In this document: piece by piece, positions 34,200 to 43,740 of the stretch
Numbering within the stretch: position 1 is the first letter of the stretch
How the letters are laid out: each line of letters starts with the position of its first letter
Assembly (NCBI RefSeq): GCF_003696345.1
Contig: NZ_RFLX01000004.1
Span: 1 to 64,000 of the forward strand
Source of the DNA: Teichococcus wenyumeiae
Lineage (GTDB): Bacteria; Pseudomonadota; Alphaproteobacteria; Acetobacterales; Acetobacteraceae
Length of the DNA stretch: 64,000 bases
Reading direction: 5' to 3'
Notes under the pieces: model-generated
What the model was told of the DNA's origin: nothing
What the model saw: only the letters and a program-made list of their open reading frames with translations
Database searches by the model: none
Program-made: the position numbers and the translations under genes

Positions 34200-34943
34200 T
34201 CAGCCGCGCAGCCGGGTAGCCAGGACAGGGTTGTCCGTGGCCACCGCTTCGAGCCCAAGGCCGAAGGCCTTCTCCAGCGTTTCCGCATGATTGGCGCCCC
34301 AGGCGCCCAACCGCAGGCCGGCGGCGCGGAAGCGGCCGCAGAGTTCCGCGTCCAAGGCCACCACATCGGTTTCCACCATGTCGAAGCCATAGGTCCGGGC
34401 GATGGCGATCACGCCCTCGGCGCCGATCGCGTGCAGCAGGCGGTGTTCAAAGAGCCAGATCACGCCGGCCAGGCCGCCAGCCTGCTGGGCCGCCGCCGCG
34501 ACTTCGGCATCGAAGGCGATGATGCGGCACTGGGCGCGGATGCCCGCCTGGTCAAGGATGGCCAGGCTGCGGTCCAGCAGGCCCGGATAGGCGGCGCCGG
34601 TGATGGCGGGCTTCACCTCCACCTGCAGCTGCATGGATTTCCCGGTGAACAGGGCGGCAACCTCGGCCAGCGAGGGGATGGTCCCGCCCCGGCCGCCGCG
34701 CAGCCGGATCTGCCCCAGTTCCTCGGAAGAGCGCGTGGCGACAGGCCCCTGCGCCTCCGTCGTCCGTTGCAGCACCGGGTCGTGGATCACCATCGGCACG
34801 CCGTCGGCGGAGAGGTGCACGTCGCACTCCGCCTGCTCGATGCCGAGCATCAAACTGTTCTCGAAGGCTTCCAGGCTGTTCTCAGGCCAGAGGAAGGTGC
34901 CGCCGCGATGGCTGACGATGTCGGCTTGGTAACGATTCGGCAT
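34200..34943 (-). CDS. Glycerophosphodiester phosphodiesterase family protein
   Basis: The 247-residue TIM-barrel enzyme hydrolyses glycerophosphodiesters to glycerol 3-phosphate and an alcohol. Catalytic and metal residues are present: HRGG (His12), PENS, ECDVHLSADG (Glu/Asp metal ligands), MVIHDP (His), and later QVEVKP and the C-terminal GLGLEAVATDNP. It lacks a signal peptide, so it is cytoplasmic (UgpQ-like). The start is the ATG at 34943. No glycerophosphodiester transporter genes adjoin it. Confidence 0.92.
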   Translation of the reverse strand: MPNRYQADIVSHRGGTFLWPENSLEAFENSLMLGIEQAECDVHLSADGVPMVIHDPVLQRTTEAQGPVATRSSEELGQIRLRGGRGGTIPSLAEVAALFTGKSMQLQVEVKPAITGAAYPGLLDRSLAILDQAGIRAQCRIIAFDAEVAAAAQQAGGLAGVIWLFEHRLLHAIGAEGVIAIARTYGFDMVETDVVALDAELCGRFRAAGLRLGAWGANHAETLEKAFGLGLEAVATDNPVLATRLRG

Positions 34944-35084
34944 GGAAGGGTTCGATGGCTCTTTGGCTGCTACGGGTTCTTGGTGGACTGCTTGCGGGTC
35001 TACTCTGGCGGTTGGTTCCCCGCACGGGATCTTGTAGTCTGTTTTTCGTCATCGCTGCGGCGGCCGGGCATGAGGATCAGAACG

Positions 35085-36164
35085 ATGTTTGCCATCTCTT
35101 CGGCCCGCATGCGTCAGTGGTACCGCGCATCTCTCCTGCTCGGTGTCTTCGCCGCACTGCTGAACGGCCGGGCCTCGATGGCAGAAGAGCCGCTGCGCCT
35201 CAAGGTCGTCGGCGGTCTGGCCGATGTATCGCAATACGTGCGGTTTGAGGAACCCTTCTGGCGCAAGCGAATCAGCGAGCTGACGAACGGCCGCGTGGTG
35301 GGAGAGATCGCGCCCTTCGACCGTGCCGGCTTCCGCGCCGAAGAGATGCTTCAATTGATGCGCCTCGGCGTCGTGCCGTTCGGCACCGCCCTCTTGGCCG
35401 TCGTGTCGTCCGAGGAGCCGGAATTCAACGCGGTGGATCTGCCTGCGCTGAACCCTGACCTCGCCAGCCTCCGCCAGACCGTGCGCCTCTACCGGCCGCA
35501 CCTGAAGCAGATCCTGCAGGAGCGCTACGGGATCGAGCTGCTGGCCGTCTATACCTATCCGGCGCAGGTCACCTGGTGCCGCCGCCCCTTTACCGGCCTG
35601 GGGGATCTGGCGGGGCGCCGGGTCCGCACCTCCTCCGTCGGACAGACGGAAATGTTTGAGGCGCTGGGCGCCACGCCGGTGGTGATCCCCTTCGCGGGCG
35701 TCGTGCAGGCCATGAAGTCGGGCGTGGTGGAATGCGCGGTCACCGGCACTCTCTCAGGGCTTGCCGTCGGACTTCAGGAGGTTACCAGCCACATCCATTC
35801 CATGGCCCTCACCTGGGGCGTTTCGGTCTTCGGCGCGAATCAGGAAGCCTGGCGCGCGCTGCCACCGGATATTCGCGAGACGATCCGAAAGGGCATCGTG
35901 GACCTTGAGGACAACATCTGGGAAAGCGTGGCGCGCGAGACAGGCGACGGGCTTGATTGCAGCGTCGGCAAGCCAAGTTGCAGCGGCAGCGCGCGCGGCA
36001 ACATGACCATTGTTCCGGTAACGCCGGCTGACGATGCGCGCCGCCGAAGCCTGCTGGTGCAGACCGTTCTGCCGCGCTGGGTGGACCGCTGCGGCCCCGA
36101 CTGTGCCGACGCCTGGAACCGCTACCTTGGGCCGACCCTAGGCATTCCCGCTTATGCGCATTGA
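35085..36164 (+). CDS. TRAP-type (DctP family) periplasmic substrate-binding protein
   Basis: A 359-residue secreted protein. The signal peptide (RQWYRASLLLGVFAALLNGR) ends near ASMA. The body has the DctP pattern: LTNGRVVGEIAPFDRAGF, then LGDLAGRRVRTSSVGQTEMF with EALGATPVVIPFAGVVQAMK, and SGVVECAVTGTLSGLAVGL, where the ligand-binding arginine region and core helix lie. Two cysteine pairs near the C-terminus (DCSVGKPSC, RCGPDC) are unusual and could form disulfides. No dctQ or dctM permease gene is near. Instead its last 11 bp overlap the start of a hybrid histidine kinase. It therefore probably works as a ligand receptor for that kinase. Starts at 35070 or 35109 are also possible; 35085 has GAGGAT at a good distance. 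Confidence 0.85.
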   Translation: MFAISSARMRQWYRASLLLGVFAALLNGRASMAEEPLRLKVVGGLADVSQYVRFEEPFWRKRISELTNGRVVGEIAPFDRAGFRAEEMLQLMRLGVVPFGTALLAVVSSEEPEFNAVDLPALNPDLASLRQTVRLYRPHLKQILQERYGIELLAVYTYPAQVTWCRRPFTGLGDLAGRRVRTSSVGQTEMFEALGATPVVIPFAGVVQAMKSGVVECAVTGTLSGLAVGLQEVTSHIHSMALTWGVSVFGANQEAWRALPPDIRETIRKGIVDLEDNIWESVARETGDGLDCSVGKPSCSGSARGNMTIVPVTPADDARRRSLLVQTVLPRWVDRCGPDCADAWNRYLGPTLGIPAYAH

Positions 36165-39123
36165 CCTGACGCATTCCAGACGACTGCGGCTCGCCGTCCT
36201 CTTCGGCGTCGCGGCGCTGCTGCTGGCGCAATGGGTGACTACGGGGCTGCTCGTCAGCCGTGCGCGGGAGGCCGCCGTGAGCGCGGCCTCCGACACGGTG
36301 CAGCGCATCGCGCGCGCCGTGGAAGCCTCGCTGAACCGCAACCTCGTATCCGTCGATGCCATGCTGGCCGGCCTGCCGCCGATCCTCGCCTCCCTCTCGG
36401 CGGAGGGAACGTTGGATATGACGGTGGTCAACCGCGTCCTGCGCGAGCTGAACAACCAGAACTTCACCTTCCGGGACGTTCTTCTGGTGCAGCCGAATGG
36501 AACCCCTGTCGCGTCCGGCCTCGCCGTGTCACGCCGCCGGCCGCTGCCGAGCTCGCTGACCTCTTCCTTCTTCGACAGCGGCTCGCGCGCCGGGCAGGTG
36601 CTGATAGGCGGCCCGTTCCGCAATCCCGCCACTGGTGAATGGGCTTTGTTCCTGGCTCGCCGCATCAGCCTGCCGCAGGCCGGCCCGCTGATCGCGGTGG
36701 CGGAGGTTCCGGTCCCGGTCATCAGCACCTTGCTGGCGGTGAGCGGCGAAGGCGCCGGCCTGCGCATTGCGCTGGAGCGCGATGACGGCACGCTGATGGC
36801 CAGCCTGCCGCATGATGAGACGCTGATCGGCCATAAGCTGTTGCCGCCTTCGGCCGAACGCCTGACCCAGCCGGAGGGTGGCGAGGTCTTCAACTCCGTC
36901 AGCCGTTTCGATGGCGCCCAGGTCATCTCCACCGTGCGGCCGACGCTCTACCCTACCCTCTCGCTGGCGGTCAGCCTGCAGATGAATTCCGCCCTGGCTG
37001 GCTGGGAGCGGGAGCGCACGCGCGCCTACATGATCTCCGCCGGTTTCGCCGTGCTGGTGATGGTGATCGCGGCGACCCTGATCCTGGCGCTGCGGCAGCG
37101 GGAGAAGGTGGAGGCCGAACGCAGCCGCTGGCGTGCGACCCTCGAGAATGCCATCGATTCGATGACCGATGGCTTCGTGATGTGGGATGCCAATGACAGG
37201 CTGGTGGCCTGCAACAGCCGCTACAAGGACTTCTACCGCGTCAGTGCGCCCTTCATTACCCCTGGCGCGCATTTCGACGACATCATGCGTGAAGGCTTCA
37301 AGCGCGGTCAGTACCCCCAGGCCGGCGAGGACGTGGATGCCTTCCTGGAAGAGATGCGCCTGTGGCACAGGGGCGAGAACCGCCCGATGGAACGGCTGCT
37401 CCCCGATGGCCGCTGGGTGCTGATCACGGAGCGCGCGACGCCGGGCGGCGGCACCGTCGGCATCCGGACCGACATCACCGAGATCAAGCGCACCATCGAC
37501 GACCTGGCCGCGGCGCGCGATGCCGCCGCAGCCGCCGGTGAAGCCAAGAGCCAGTTCCTGGCACGCATGAGCCACGAGCTGCGCACGCCGTTGAACAGCA
37601 TCCTGGGTTTCGCCCAGGTGCTGTTGAACGACCCGCGCATCACGTCGGACCAGAAGGAGCAGCTCCAGACCCTGCACGATGCCGCCCGCCATCTGCTGGA
37701 TCTGGTCAACGGCTTGCTGGACCTGTCCAAGATCGCTGCAGGCCGGTTGGAGATGCGGCCGGCACCGACGGAGCTGCGCCCCCTGCTGGAGCGCTGCATC
37801 ACGCTGATGGGGCCGGAGATCGTCCGCAAGGAACAGCGGTTCCATATGGATGTGCGCGTTGGCACGCCGGAAGCCGTCATGGCCGACCCCACGCGGTTGC
37901 GGCAGCTTTTGCTGAACCTGTTGTCCAACGCTGTGAAGTTCACACCGCAGCGTGGCGAGATCTGGCTGCGGGCCATCCCTCTGGATGAAGGCAAGATCCT
38001 TCGGCTGGAGGTGCAGGACAGCGGCCCCGGCGTCCCGGCCGAACAGCAGCACCTGCTGTTCCAGGATTTCGTTCAGCTCGCGGCACCGACAACCGGTAAC
38101 GAGGTCGGCACCGGAACGGGCCTGGGCCTCGCCATCGCGTCGCAACTGGCGGCGCTGATGGGTGGGCGCATCGGCTGCGACAGCCCGCCCGAAGGCGGCG
38201 CCCTCTTCTGGGTGGAACTGCCGCTGCCGGAAGTGGAGCTGCCCTGGCAGGGCACCGCCCCTGCCCCCGCTCCCGTCGTCGCTGCCGGCACGAAGCCAAA
38301 GCTGCTGGCGGAAGCTCCCGCCCCGGCCCTGTTGCAGGTGCCGGCGCGGGACACGCCGCTGCGCGTGCTGGTGGTGGATGACGTGGCCGCCAACCGGCTG
38401 GTGGCGCGCGCCATGCTGACCAGCGCCGGCCACCATGTCACTTTGGTCGAGGACGGCTCAGCGGCACTGGCCGCGGTGCAGGCTGAAGATTTCGACCTGG
38501 TGCTGATGGACTTGCAGATGCCGGTCATGGACGGGTTGGAGGCCACCCGGCAGATCCGCAAGCTGGCTCCGCCCCGGAATCAGGTTCCCATCGTCGCCGT
38601 GACCGCTTCGGTGCTGCCTGAGCAGGTGGAAGCTTGCCGTGCCGCCGGCATGGATGCGCATCTTTCCAAGCCGATCGACCGCGAAAGCTTGCTGCGCATG
38701 GTGTCCGATTTCGGGCGCCGCGTGGCAGTGGCGCCAGCGGCGGGCGCTGCCCCCCAGCCGCCCGTGCTGGACCCCGTGGCCTTCCAGACCTTGACGCGAG
38801 ACCTCGGTGTCGCGGCGCCAGCCGTGATGTCAGAATTTGCCGTGGAGTTGCGCCGGGGTGCCGAGATGCTTGATGCCATGCACGGCGGCACGGAGGCGGC
38901 ACAGATGCGCGCCGCCATTCACCGGCTTACAGGCGTCTCCCGCACCCTGGGTGCAGCACGGCTGGTGCAGGCGCTGGAAGCATTGAGCCGCAGCCTGGGC
39001 GGAGACGCGGTGGAGGAGAAGCTGGCGCAGGTACGCGCCGCCCTTCAGGAAACCCAGCCTGAGATTCTTCGCTGGCTGGAAACCGCCCCGATGGCGGAAG
39101 CGGAACGGGACGCCAGCAACTAG
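36154..39123 (+). CDS. Hybrid sensor histidine kinase with PAS, receiver and Hpt domains
   Basis: A 989-residue membrane sensor. First helix about residues 11-33; a large periplasmic domain (about 35-290, PDC/dCache-like); second helix about 292-314. Then a PAS domain (WRATLENAIDSMTDGFVMWD) and the HisKA dimerisation helix with phospho-acceptor His474 (MSHELRTPLNSILGF). The ATPase domain has N box NLLSNAVKFTP and G boxes DSGPGVP and GTGTGLGLAIASQL. The receiver domain has Asp786 (LVLMDLQMPVMDGLEA) and the Hpt domain has His923 (AAIHRLTGVSRTLG). This is a complete phosphorelay; the final response regulator is not adjacent. The start codon overlaps the end of the DctP-type gene. The C-terminal stop shares CTAG with the convergent nucleoside hydrolase. 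Confidence 0.92.
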   Translation: MRIDLTHSRRLRLAVLFGVAALLLAQWVTTGLLVSRAREAAVSAASDTVQRIARAVEASLNRNLVSVDAMLAGLPPILASLSAEGTLDMTVVNRVLRELNNQNFTFRDVLLVQPNGTPVASGLAVSRRRPLPSSLTSSFFDSGSRAGQVLIGGPFRNPATGEWALFLARRISLPQAGPLIAVAEVPVPVISTLLAVSGEGAGLRIALERDDGTLMASLPHDETLIGHKLLPPSAERLTQPEGGEVFNSVSRFDGAQVISTVRPTLYPTLSLAVSLQMNSALAGWERERTRAYMISAGFAVLVMVIAATLILALRQREKVEAERSRWRATLENAIDSMTDGFVMWDANDRLVACNSRYKDFYRVSAPFITPGAHFDDIMREGFKRGQYPQAGEDVDAFLEEMRLWHRGENRPMERLLPDGRWVLITERATPGGGTVGIRTDITEIKRTIDDLAAARDAAAAAGEAKSQFLARMSHELRTPLNSILGFAQVLLNDPRITSDQKEQLQTLHDAARHLLDLVNGLLDLSKIAAGRLEMRPAPTELRPLLERCITLMGPEIVRKEQRFHMDVRVGTPEAVMADPTRLRQLLLNLLSNAVKFTPQRGEIWLRAIPLDEGKILRLEVQDSGPGVPAEQQHLLFQDFVQLAAPTTGNEVGTGTGLGLAIASQLAALMGGRIGCDSPPEGGALFWVELPLPEVELPWQGTAPAPAPVVAAGTKPKLLAEAPAPALLQVPARDTPLRVLVVDDVAANRLVARAMLTSAGHHVTLVEDGSAALAAVQAEDFDLVLMDLQMPVMDGLEATRQIRKLAPPRNQVPIVAVTASVLPEQVEACRAAGMDAHLSKPIDRESLLRMVSDFGRRVAVAPAAGAAPQPPVLDPVAFQTLTRDLGVAAPAVMSEFAVELRRGAEMLDAMHGGTEAAQMRAAIHRLTGVSRTLGAARLVQALEALSRSLGGDAVEEKLAQVRAALQETQPEILRWLETAPMAEAERDASN

Positions 39124-40046
39124 GGCAGTCGCGCCAGCCTCTCGCCCAGCATCGCGAAGAAGCCGTCGGCATCCAGCGTTTCCAGCAGCCGTGCATGGGG
39201 TGCCGTGCCGCTGCGGCCCCAGCGGTCGATATGCGTGCGGCCACGCCCTGGGCCGGTGCCGCATTCCACCTGCACCGCCACATCACGTGCGGAGAAGAGT
39301 TCGGGCCGGACAATCCAGGCCAGCGCGCAGGGGTCGTGCAGCGGGTGGCCACGATGGCCCAGGCGCCGGGACGGCGGAACCGCCTCCATGATATCGCAGC
39401 AGGCCGCGAGGCAGCGGCCGCCGCCCTGTGCCCGCAGCGCGGTGATGCGCTCAGGCGTCACCAGGGCCTGAGCGGTCAGTTCCAGCGTCACCAGTGTCAT
39501 GGGGCAGCCGGCGGCAAGCAGAATGGCGAGGGCCTCGGGGTCCATGGCGGCGTTGAACTCAGCGCCGGCGGTCCAGTTCCCCTCGCCCACCGCGCCGGTC
39601 ATCAGCACGATCTCCGCCACGCGGTCAGCCAGGGCGGGCTCGCTGGCCAGCGCCAAGGCCAGGTTGGTGGCGGCCGCGATACCCAGCAGCGTCACCGATC
39701 CGGGCGCCGCCTGCCGCAGCGAGGCACGGATGGCATCGGCCGCCAAGCCCGGCGTTGCGGCGGGCCCCTCCGGCAGCCGGACACCCGCCAGGCCATCGGT
39801 GCCATGCACCTTCACATCTGCCCGGAAGGCACCCAGCAGCGGCCGATCCGCCCCGGCCACAACAGGAACCGCCTGACCGGTAAGACCAACGATGGCTCGG
39901 GCATTGGCCAGGGTGCTTGCCAGCCCGGCATTGCCGCCCGCGACGGTGATCAGCGGCACCTCGATCTCGGGTGAGGCAAGGGCCAGCCACAGGGCGATGG
40001 CATCATCCGTGCCCGGGTCGCAATCGATGACGACGTGGCGGGTCAT
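39120..40046 (-). CDS. Nucleoside hydrolase (IunH/RihA family)
   Basis: The 308-residue enzyme hydrolyses the N-glycosidic bond of ribonucleosides. The calcium-binding N-terminal motif is present as VVIDCDPGTDDAIALWLALA (usually DxDxGxDD). Further sites are VAGGNAGLASTLANA, MTGAVGEGNWTAGAEFNAAM with the catalytic region, and HRGHPLHDPCALAWIV carrying the late histidine and aspartate. It overlaps the upstream M20 amidohydrolase gene by 4 bp and is likely in one operon with it. Base preference cannot be told. Confidence 0.92.
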   Translation of the reverse strand: MTRHVVIDCDPGTDDAIALWLALASPEIEVPLITVAGGNAGLASTLANARAIVGLTGQAVPVVAGADRPLLGAFRADVKVHGTDGLAGVRLPEGPAATPGLAADAIRASLRQAAPGSVTLLGIAAATNLALALASEPALADRVAEIVLMTGAVGEGNWTAGAEFNAAMDPEALAILLAAGCPMTLVTLELTAQALVTPERITALRAQGGGRCLAACCDIMEAVPPSRRLGHRGHPLHDPCALAWIVRPELFSARDVAVQVECGTGPGRGRTHIDRWGRSGTAPHARLLETLDADGFFAMLGERLARLP

Positions 40047-41221
40047 GCCGGCAGCTCCGCCTCGACGATGCTGGCCAGGAAGGCAGCGCCGGTGGCCAGG
40101 GCCTCGTCGTTGAAATCGAAATGCGGGTTATGATGAAAGCCCTCGGGATGCACCGGGGCGCCGGTGCCCAGCCAGGCATAGGCGCCGGGGCGGGCTTCCA
40201 GCATGGCGGAGAAATCCTCCCCGGCGGTGATGGCCGGGTAGTCATCCAGCGCCTGCGCGGCACCGACCGTGGCAGCGGCCGCGCGATGCATCATGGCGGC
40301 CTGCGCGGCGTGGTTCACCGTGGGCGAAAGCCGGCGGGTGTAGGTATAGTCCACCTCCACGCCATGGGTGGCGGCCATGCCTTGCGCGATGCCGCCGATC
40401 CGCTGCTCCAGCAGGTCGCGCGTGGCAGCGGTCAGGGCCCGGGCGGTGCCGCGCAGCAGCACCTCGGCGGGAATGACATTGGGCGCATCGGCATGGCCTG
40501 CGGCCATATGGCCCAGGCTGACGACACCGACGCCCATGGGGTCAAGCTCCCGCGCCACGATGCTGTGCAGAGCGGCGATGAACTGCGCTGCCGCCAGCGT
40601 GGCGTCCGTGCCCAGATGCGGCTTGGCGCCATGCGTGCCGCGCCCACGAAACACCGCCTGCCAGGTGTCGGAGGAAGCCAGCACCGGCCCCTTCGGCACC
40701 GCGATGGTGCCGAGCGGCAGGCCCGGCAGGTTGTGCAGGGCATAGACCGCGTCGGCCGGGAAGCAGTCGAAGAGCCCTTCTGCAACCATGCGCTGGCCGC
40801 CCCCACGGGATTCCTCGGCGGGCTGAAACACGAAATGCACGGTGCCGGCGAAATTGTCCCGGTGCCCGGCCAGCCATTTGGCGGCCCCCAGCAGCATGGC
40901 GGTATGCCCGTCATGGCCACAGGCGTGCATCTTGCCCGGCACCGTGCTGGCATAGGCGGCGCCCGTCGCCTCCGTCATGGCCAATGCGTCCATGTCGGCC
41001 CGCAGCGCGATGGCGCGGTTGCCGGGGCGGCCGCGCAGCGTGCCCACCACGCCTGTCACCGCCAGTCCTTCCTCCACGGCAATGCCGGCGGCGCGCAGCT
41101 CAGTGGCGACAAAGGCGGCGGTGCGGCTTTCCTCAAAGCCGAGCTCGGGATGCGCGTGCAGGTCCCGCCGCCAAGTGGTCATCAAGGGGGCAAGGGCGGC
41201 AAGCGCCTGGGGCGTCGGCAT
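40043..41221 (-). CDS. M20 family amidohydrolase (aminoacylase/hippurate hydrolase type)
   Basis: The 392-residue dinuclear zinc hydrolase belongs to the M20D group, which removes acyl groups from amino acids. Metal-site motifs are all intact: IALRADMDALAM, GKMHACGHDGHTAMLLGAAK, VFQPAEESRGGGQRMV (catalytic glutamates), and the dimerisation domain with FRGRGTHGAKPH. The last ligand region is GFHHNPHFDFNDEAL. The frame is open to 41251; the ATG at 41221 gives MPTPQALAALAPLMTTWRRD with LHAHPELGFEE, which matches the family. Divergent from the binding-protein gene at 41346, so control of both from one intergenic region is possible. Confidence 0.93.
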   Translation of the reverse strand: MPTPQALAALAPLMTTWRRDLHAHPELGFEESRTAAFVATELRAAGIAVEEGLAVTGVVGTLRGRPGNRAIALRADMDALAMTEATGAAYASTVPGKMHACGHDGHTAMLLGAAKWLAGHRDNFAGTVHFVFQPAEESRGGGQRMVAEGLFDCFPADAVYALHNLPGLPLGTIAVPKGPVLASSDTWQAVFRGRGTHGAKPHLGTDATLAAAQFIAALHSIVARELDPMGVGVVSLGHMAAGHADAPNVIPAEVLLRGTARALTAATRDLLEQRIGGIAQGMAATHGVEVDYTYTRRLSPTVNHAAQAAMMHRAAAATVGAAQALDDYPAITAGEDFSAMLEARPGAYAWLGTGAPVHPEGFHHNPHFDFNDEALATGAAFLASIVEAELPA

Positions 41222-41345
41222 GGCTGGTCCTCGAAGCAGGCCGCCGCGCATCCGTCATGCGTTGCGGCGGGCGGGCCACCATGCCAGTTTGCGCCCCTGC
41301 GGACCACCCGCCCCCTTTTCATGCTCCTCCGGAGATCGTTTCCCG

Positions 41346-42932
41346 ATGTCCCGCCTGCGTACCGGCCTGTTCGCGGCCGCCCTTGCCGCTTTTCCTCTTC
41401 TCACCGTCTCGACGATCAGCGCACAGGCGCAGGACACGCTGCGGATCGGCATGGAATCCGGCCCGACGAGCCTGGACCCGCATTACGCCAGCATCATCAC
41501 CAACATCGCCTTCAGCCGGCATGTCTTTCAGCCGTTGATGGAGCAGGATGCGCGGCAGGTGCTGCGCCCCGCCATCGCGAAAGCCTGGCGCGCGGTGGAT
41601 GACCTGACCTGGGAAATCGCGCTCGACCCCGCCGCCCGCTTCCATGACGGCACGCCGGTGACGGCGGAGGACGTGGCCTTCACCCTCTCCCGCGCCGGGG
41701 ACGTGCCGAACTCCCCCTCCTCCTTCCGGGTCTATACGAGGCCGATCTCCGCGGTGGAGGCGGTGGATGCCGCGACCGTCCGCATCCGCACCAGCGCGCC
41801 GACACCGCTGCTGCCGAACTACCTGTCGCTCGTCATGATCGTGTCCAAGAAGCACGGCGAGGGCGCGACCACCAACGACTACAATTCCGGCAAGGCGATG
41901 ATCGGCACCGGGCCGTACCGCCACGTCTCCTGGCAGCCGGGCAGCCCTGTGGTGATGGAACGCAACCCGGATTTCCACGGCAAGGCCCCGGCCTTCGCCC
42001 GCGTCGAGTTCCGCCCGCTGGCCAATGCCGGCTCGCGCGTCGCGGCGCTGAATGCCGGCGACGTGGACCTGATCGAGATCGTGCCGCCGGACCAATACGC
42101 CAAGTTCCAGAAGAACGAGCAGTTCAGCGTGGCGGAGAGCCCCTCCAACCGCCTGCTCTTCCTGACGTTGCACAGCGACCGCGAGAACAGCCCGCATATC
42201 CGCGGCCGCGATGGGTCGGTCATTCCCAATCCGCTGCGTGACGCACGGGTGCGCAAGGCGCTCTCCATGGCCATCAACCGGGAGGCCATCACCACCCGCA
42301 CGCTGCAGGGCCAGGGGAAGCCGGCTGGCGACCTGGGGCCGGAAGGCTACTTCGGCGCCTCGCCCGACATGGTGCCGGAGCCTTTCAACCTGGAAGGCGC
42401 CAGGAAGCTTCTGGCCGAGGCCGGCTATACCAACGGCTTCAGCGTCCAACTGAACGGCCCCAACGACCGCTTCGTCAATGACGAGCAGGTGGTGCAGGCC
42501 ATTGCCCAGATGTGGACCCGCGCCGGGCTGCAGACGACGGTGGAGACCCGCCCGCGCGGCGTCTGGCTCTCGGAAGCCGCCCAGCTGAAGTATTCGGTGA
42601 ACTTCGCCGGCTTCTCCCCAAACCCGGAGGTGCTGGGGATGCTGGAGACGCAGATCCACACCTGGGACACCAAGCTGGGGCTCGGCACCGCCAATCGGGG
42701 CCGCTTCAGCAACCCCGAGATCGACGCCATCATCCAGCGCGCCCGCCAGACCATGGACAATGCGGAACGCGAGAAGCTGACGCAGCAGGCCACCCGCATG
42801 GCGATCCGGGACCAGACGGCGCTGATCCCACTGTATTTCGCGGTGAATACCTGGGCCATGAAGAAGGGCCTGTCCTATGAGGCCCGTACCGACGAGATGA
42901 CGCTGGCCACCAGCGTCTCTCGCGCGCCCTGA
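41346..42932 (+). CDS. ABC transporter substrate-binding protein (SBP_bac_5), no adjacent permease
   Basis: A 528-residue peptide-type binding protein with a Sec signal peptide (SRLRTGLFAAALAAFPLLTV, cleavage near AQAQ). Family blocks: LRIGMESGPTSLDPHYASII, LDPAARFHDGTPVTAEDVAF, MIGTGPYRHVSWQPG, RKALSMAINREAI. It lacks the Tat motif of the dpp pair and is only distantly similar to them. No permease or ATPase genes adjoin it, so it either uses a distant importer or acts in sensing. The FadR-type gene follows 16 bp downstream on the same strand. Confidence 0.92.
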   Translation: MSRLRTGLFAAALAAFPLLTVSTISAQAQDTLRIGMESGPTSLDPHYASIITNIAFSRHVFQPLMEQDARQVLRPAIAKAWRAVDDLTWEIALDPAARFHDGTPVTAEDVAFTLSRAGDVPNSPSSFRVYTRPISAVEAVDAATVRIRTSAPTPLLPNYLSLVMIVSKKHGEGATTNDYNSGKAMIGTGPYRHVSWQPGSPVVMERNPDFHGKAPAFARVEFRPLANAGSRVAALNAGDVDLIEIVPPDQYAKFQKNEQFSVAESPSNRLLFLTLHSDRENSPHIRGRDGSVIPNPLRDARVRKALSMAINREAITTRTLQGQGKPAGDLGPEGYFGASPDMVPEPFNLEGARKLLAEAGYTNGFSVQLNGPNDRFVNDEQVVQAIAQMWTRAGLQTTVETRPRGVWLSEAAQLKYSVNFAGFSPNPEVLGMLETQIHTWDTKLGLGTANRGRFSNPEIDAIIQRARQTMDNAEREKLTQQATRMAIRDQTALIPLYFAVNTWAMKKGLSYEARTDEMTLATSVSRAP

Positions 42933-42948
42933 GGCGGAGCCCCGGCCC

Positions 42949-43740
42949 ATGGCAGGCAAGGGAGGCGGCACTCCGGCCCAGCAACGCGGTGGGCCGGATC
43001 TGGTGCAAGGCATCGAACTGGCGCCGCTTTCCCCGCCTGCCAACCTGACGGCGGAACTGGTCCGCCGGCTGGCCGCTGAGATCCGCGCCGGGCGCCTCAA
43101 CCCCGGTGACCGGCTGCCGACCGAGCAGGCCCTGATGCGGCAGGCCGGCGTGTCCCGCACCGTGGTGCGGGAAGCTGTCTCCGCCTTGCGGGCCGAGGGG
43201 CTGGTGACGACACGCCAAGGGGTGGGCGCCTTTGTGGCCGACCCCGCCGCGCGGGGGCAGATGCGGATCGACCCGGCGGAGATGCAGTCCCTGGCTGATG
43301 TGCTGCAGGTGATCGAGCTGCGGATCGCGATCGAAACCGAGGCCGCCGGCCTGGCCGCCGAGCGGAGAGACCCAGCCGCGCTGGCGCGGATCGAGACGGC
43401 CGCCGATGCCTTCACCCAGGCGGTGGAAGTCGGCGAGACGGCGGTGGCGCAGGACCTGGAATTCCACCGCGCCGTTTTTGCCGCAACTGGCAACAGCTTC
43501 TTTCCGCGCTTCCTGGAGTTTCTGGGCCCGATGCTGATCCCGCGCCAGACGGTGCGCCCCGCCCTGGAAGATGGCGCGGCGCGTACCGCCTATCTCTCCC
43601 GTGTGCGGGAGGAGCATGCGCAGATCGCCGCCGCCATCGCCGCCAGCCAGCCGGTTCAGGCCCGTGCCGCGATGCGCCGTCACCTGACCGCCAGCCGCGA
43701 TCGCTATGCCCGCATGGCCAGGGCCGCCAAGGATCAGTAG
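42949..43740 (+). CDS. GntR-family regulator, FadR (FCD) type
   Basis: A 263-residue regulator: about 30 variable residues, a winged helix (ELVRRLAAEIRAGRLNPGDR, LPTEQALMRQAGVSRTVVRE), then an FCD domain (VIELRIAIETEAAGLAAERR, QDLEFHRAVFAATGNSFFPR, EEHAQIAAAIAASQPVQARA). It follows the binding-protein gene by 16 bp and probably controls the local cluster (binding protein, M20 amidohydrolase, nucleoside hydrolase, M20-like protein) in response to a carboxylate; this is inference. Its stop overlaps that of the convergent M20-like gene by 7 bp. Confidence 0.9.
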   Translation: MAGKGGGTPAQQRGGPDLVQGIELAPLSPPANLTAELVRRLAAEIRAGRLNPGDRLPTEQALMRQAGVSRTVVREAVSALRAEGLVTTRQGVGAFVADPAARGQMRIDPAEMQSLADVLQVIELRIAIETEAAGLAAERRDPAALARIETAADAFTQAVEVGETAVAQDLEFHRAVFAATGNSFFPRFLEFLGPMLIPRQTVRPALEDGAARTAYLSRVREEHAQIAAAIAASQPVQARAAMRRHLTASRDRYARMARAAKDQ

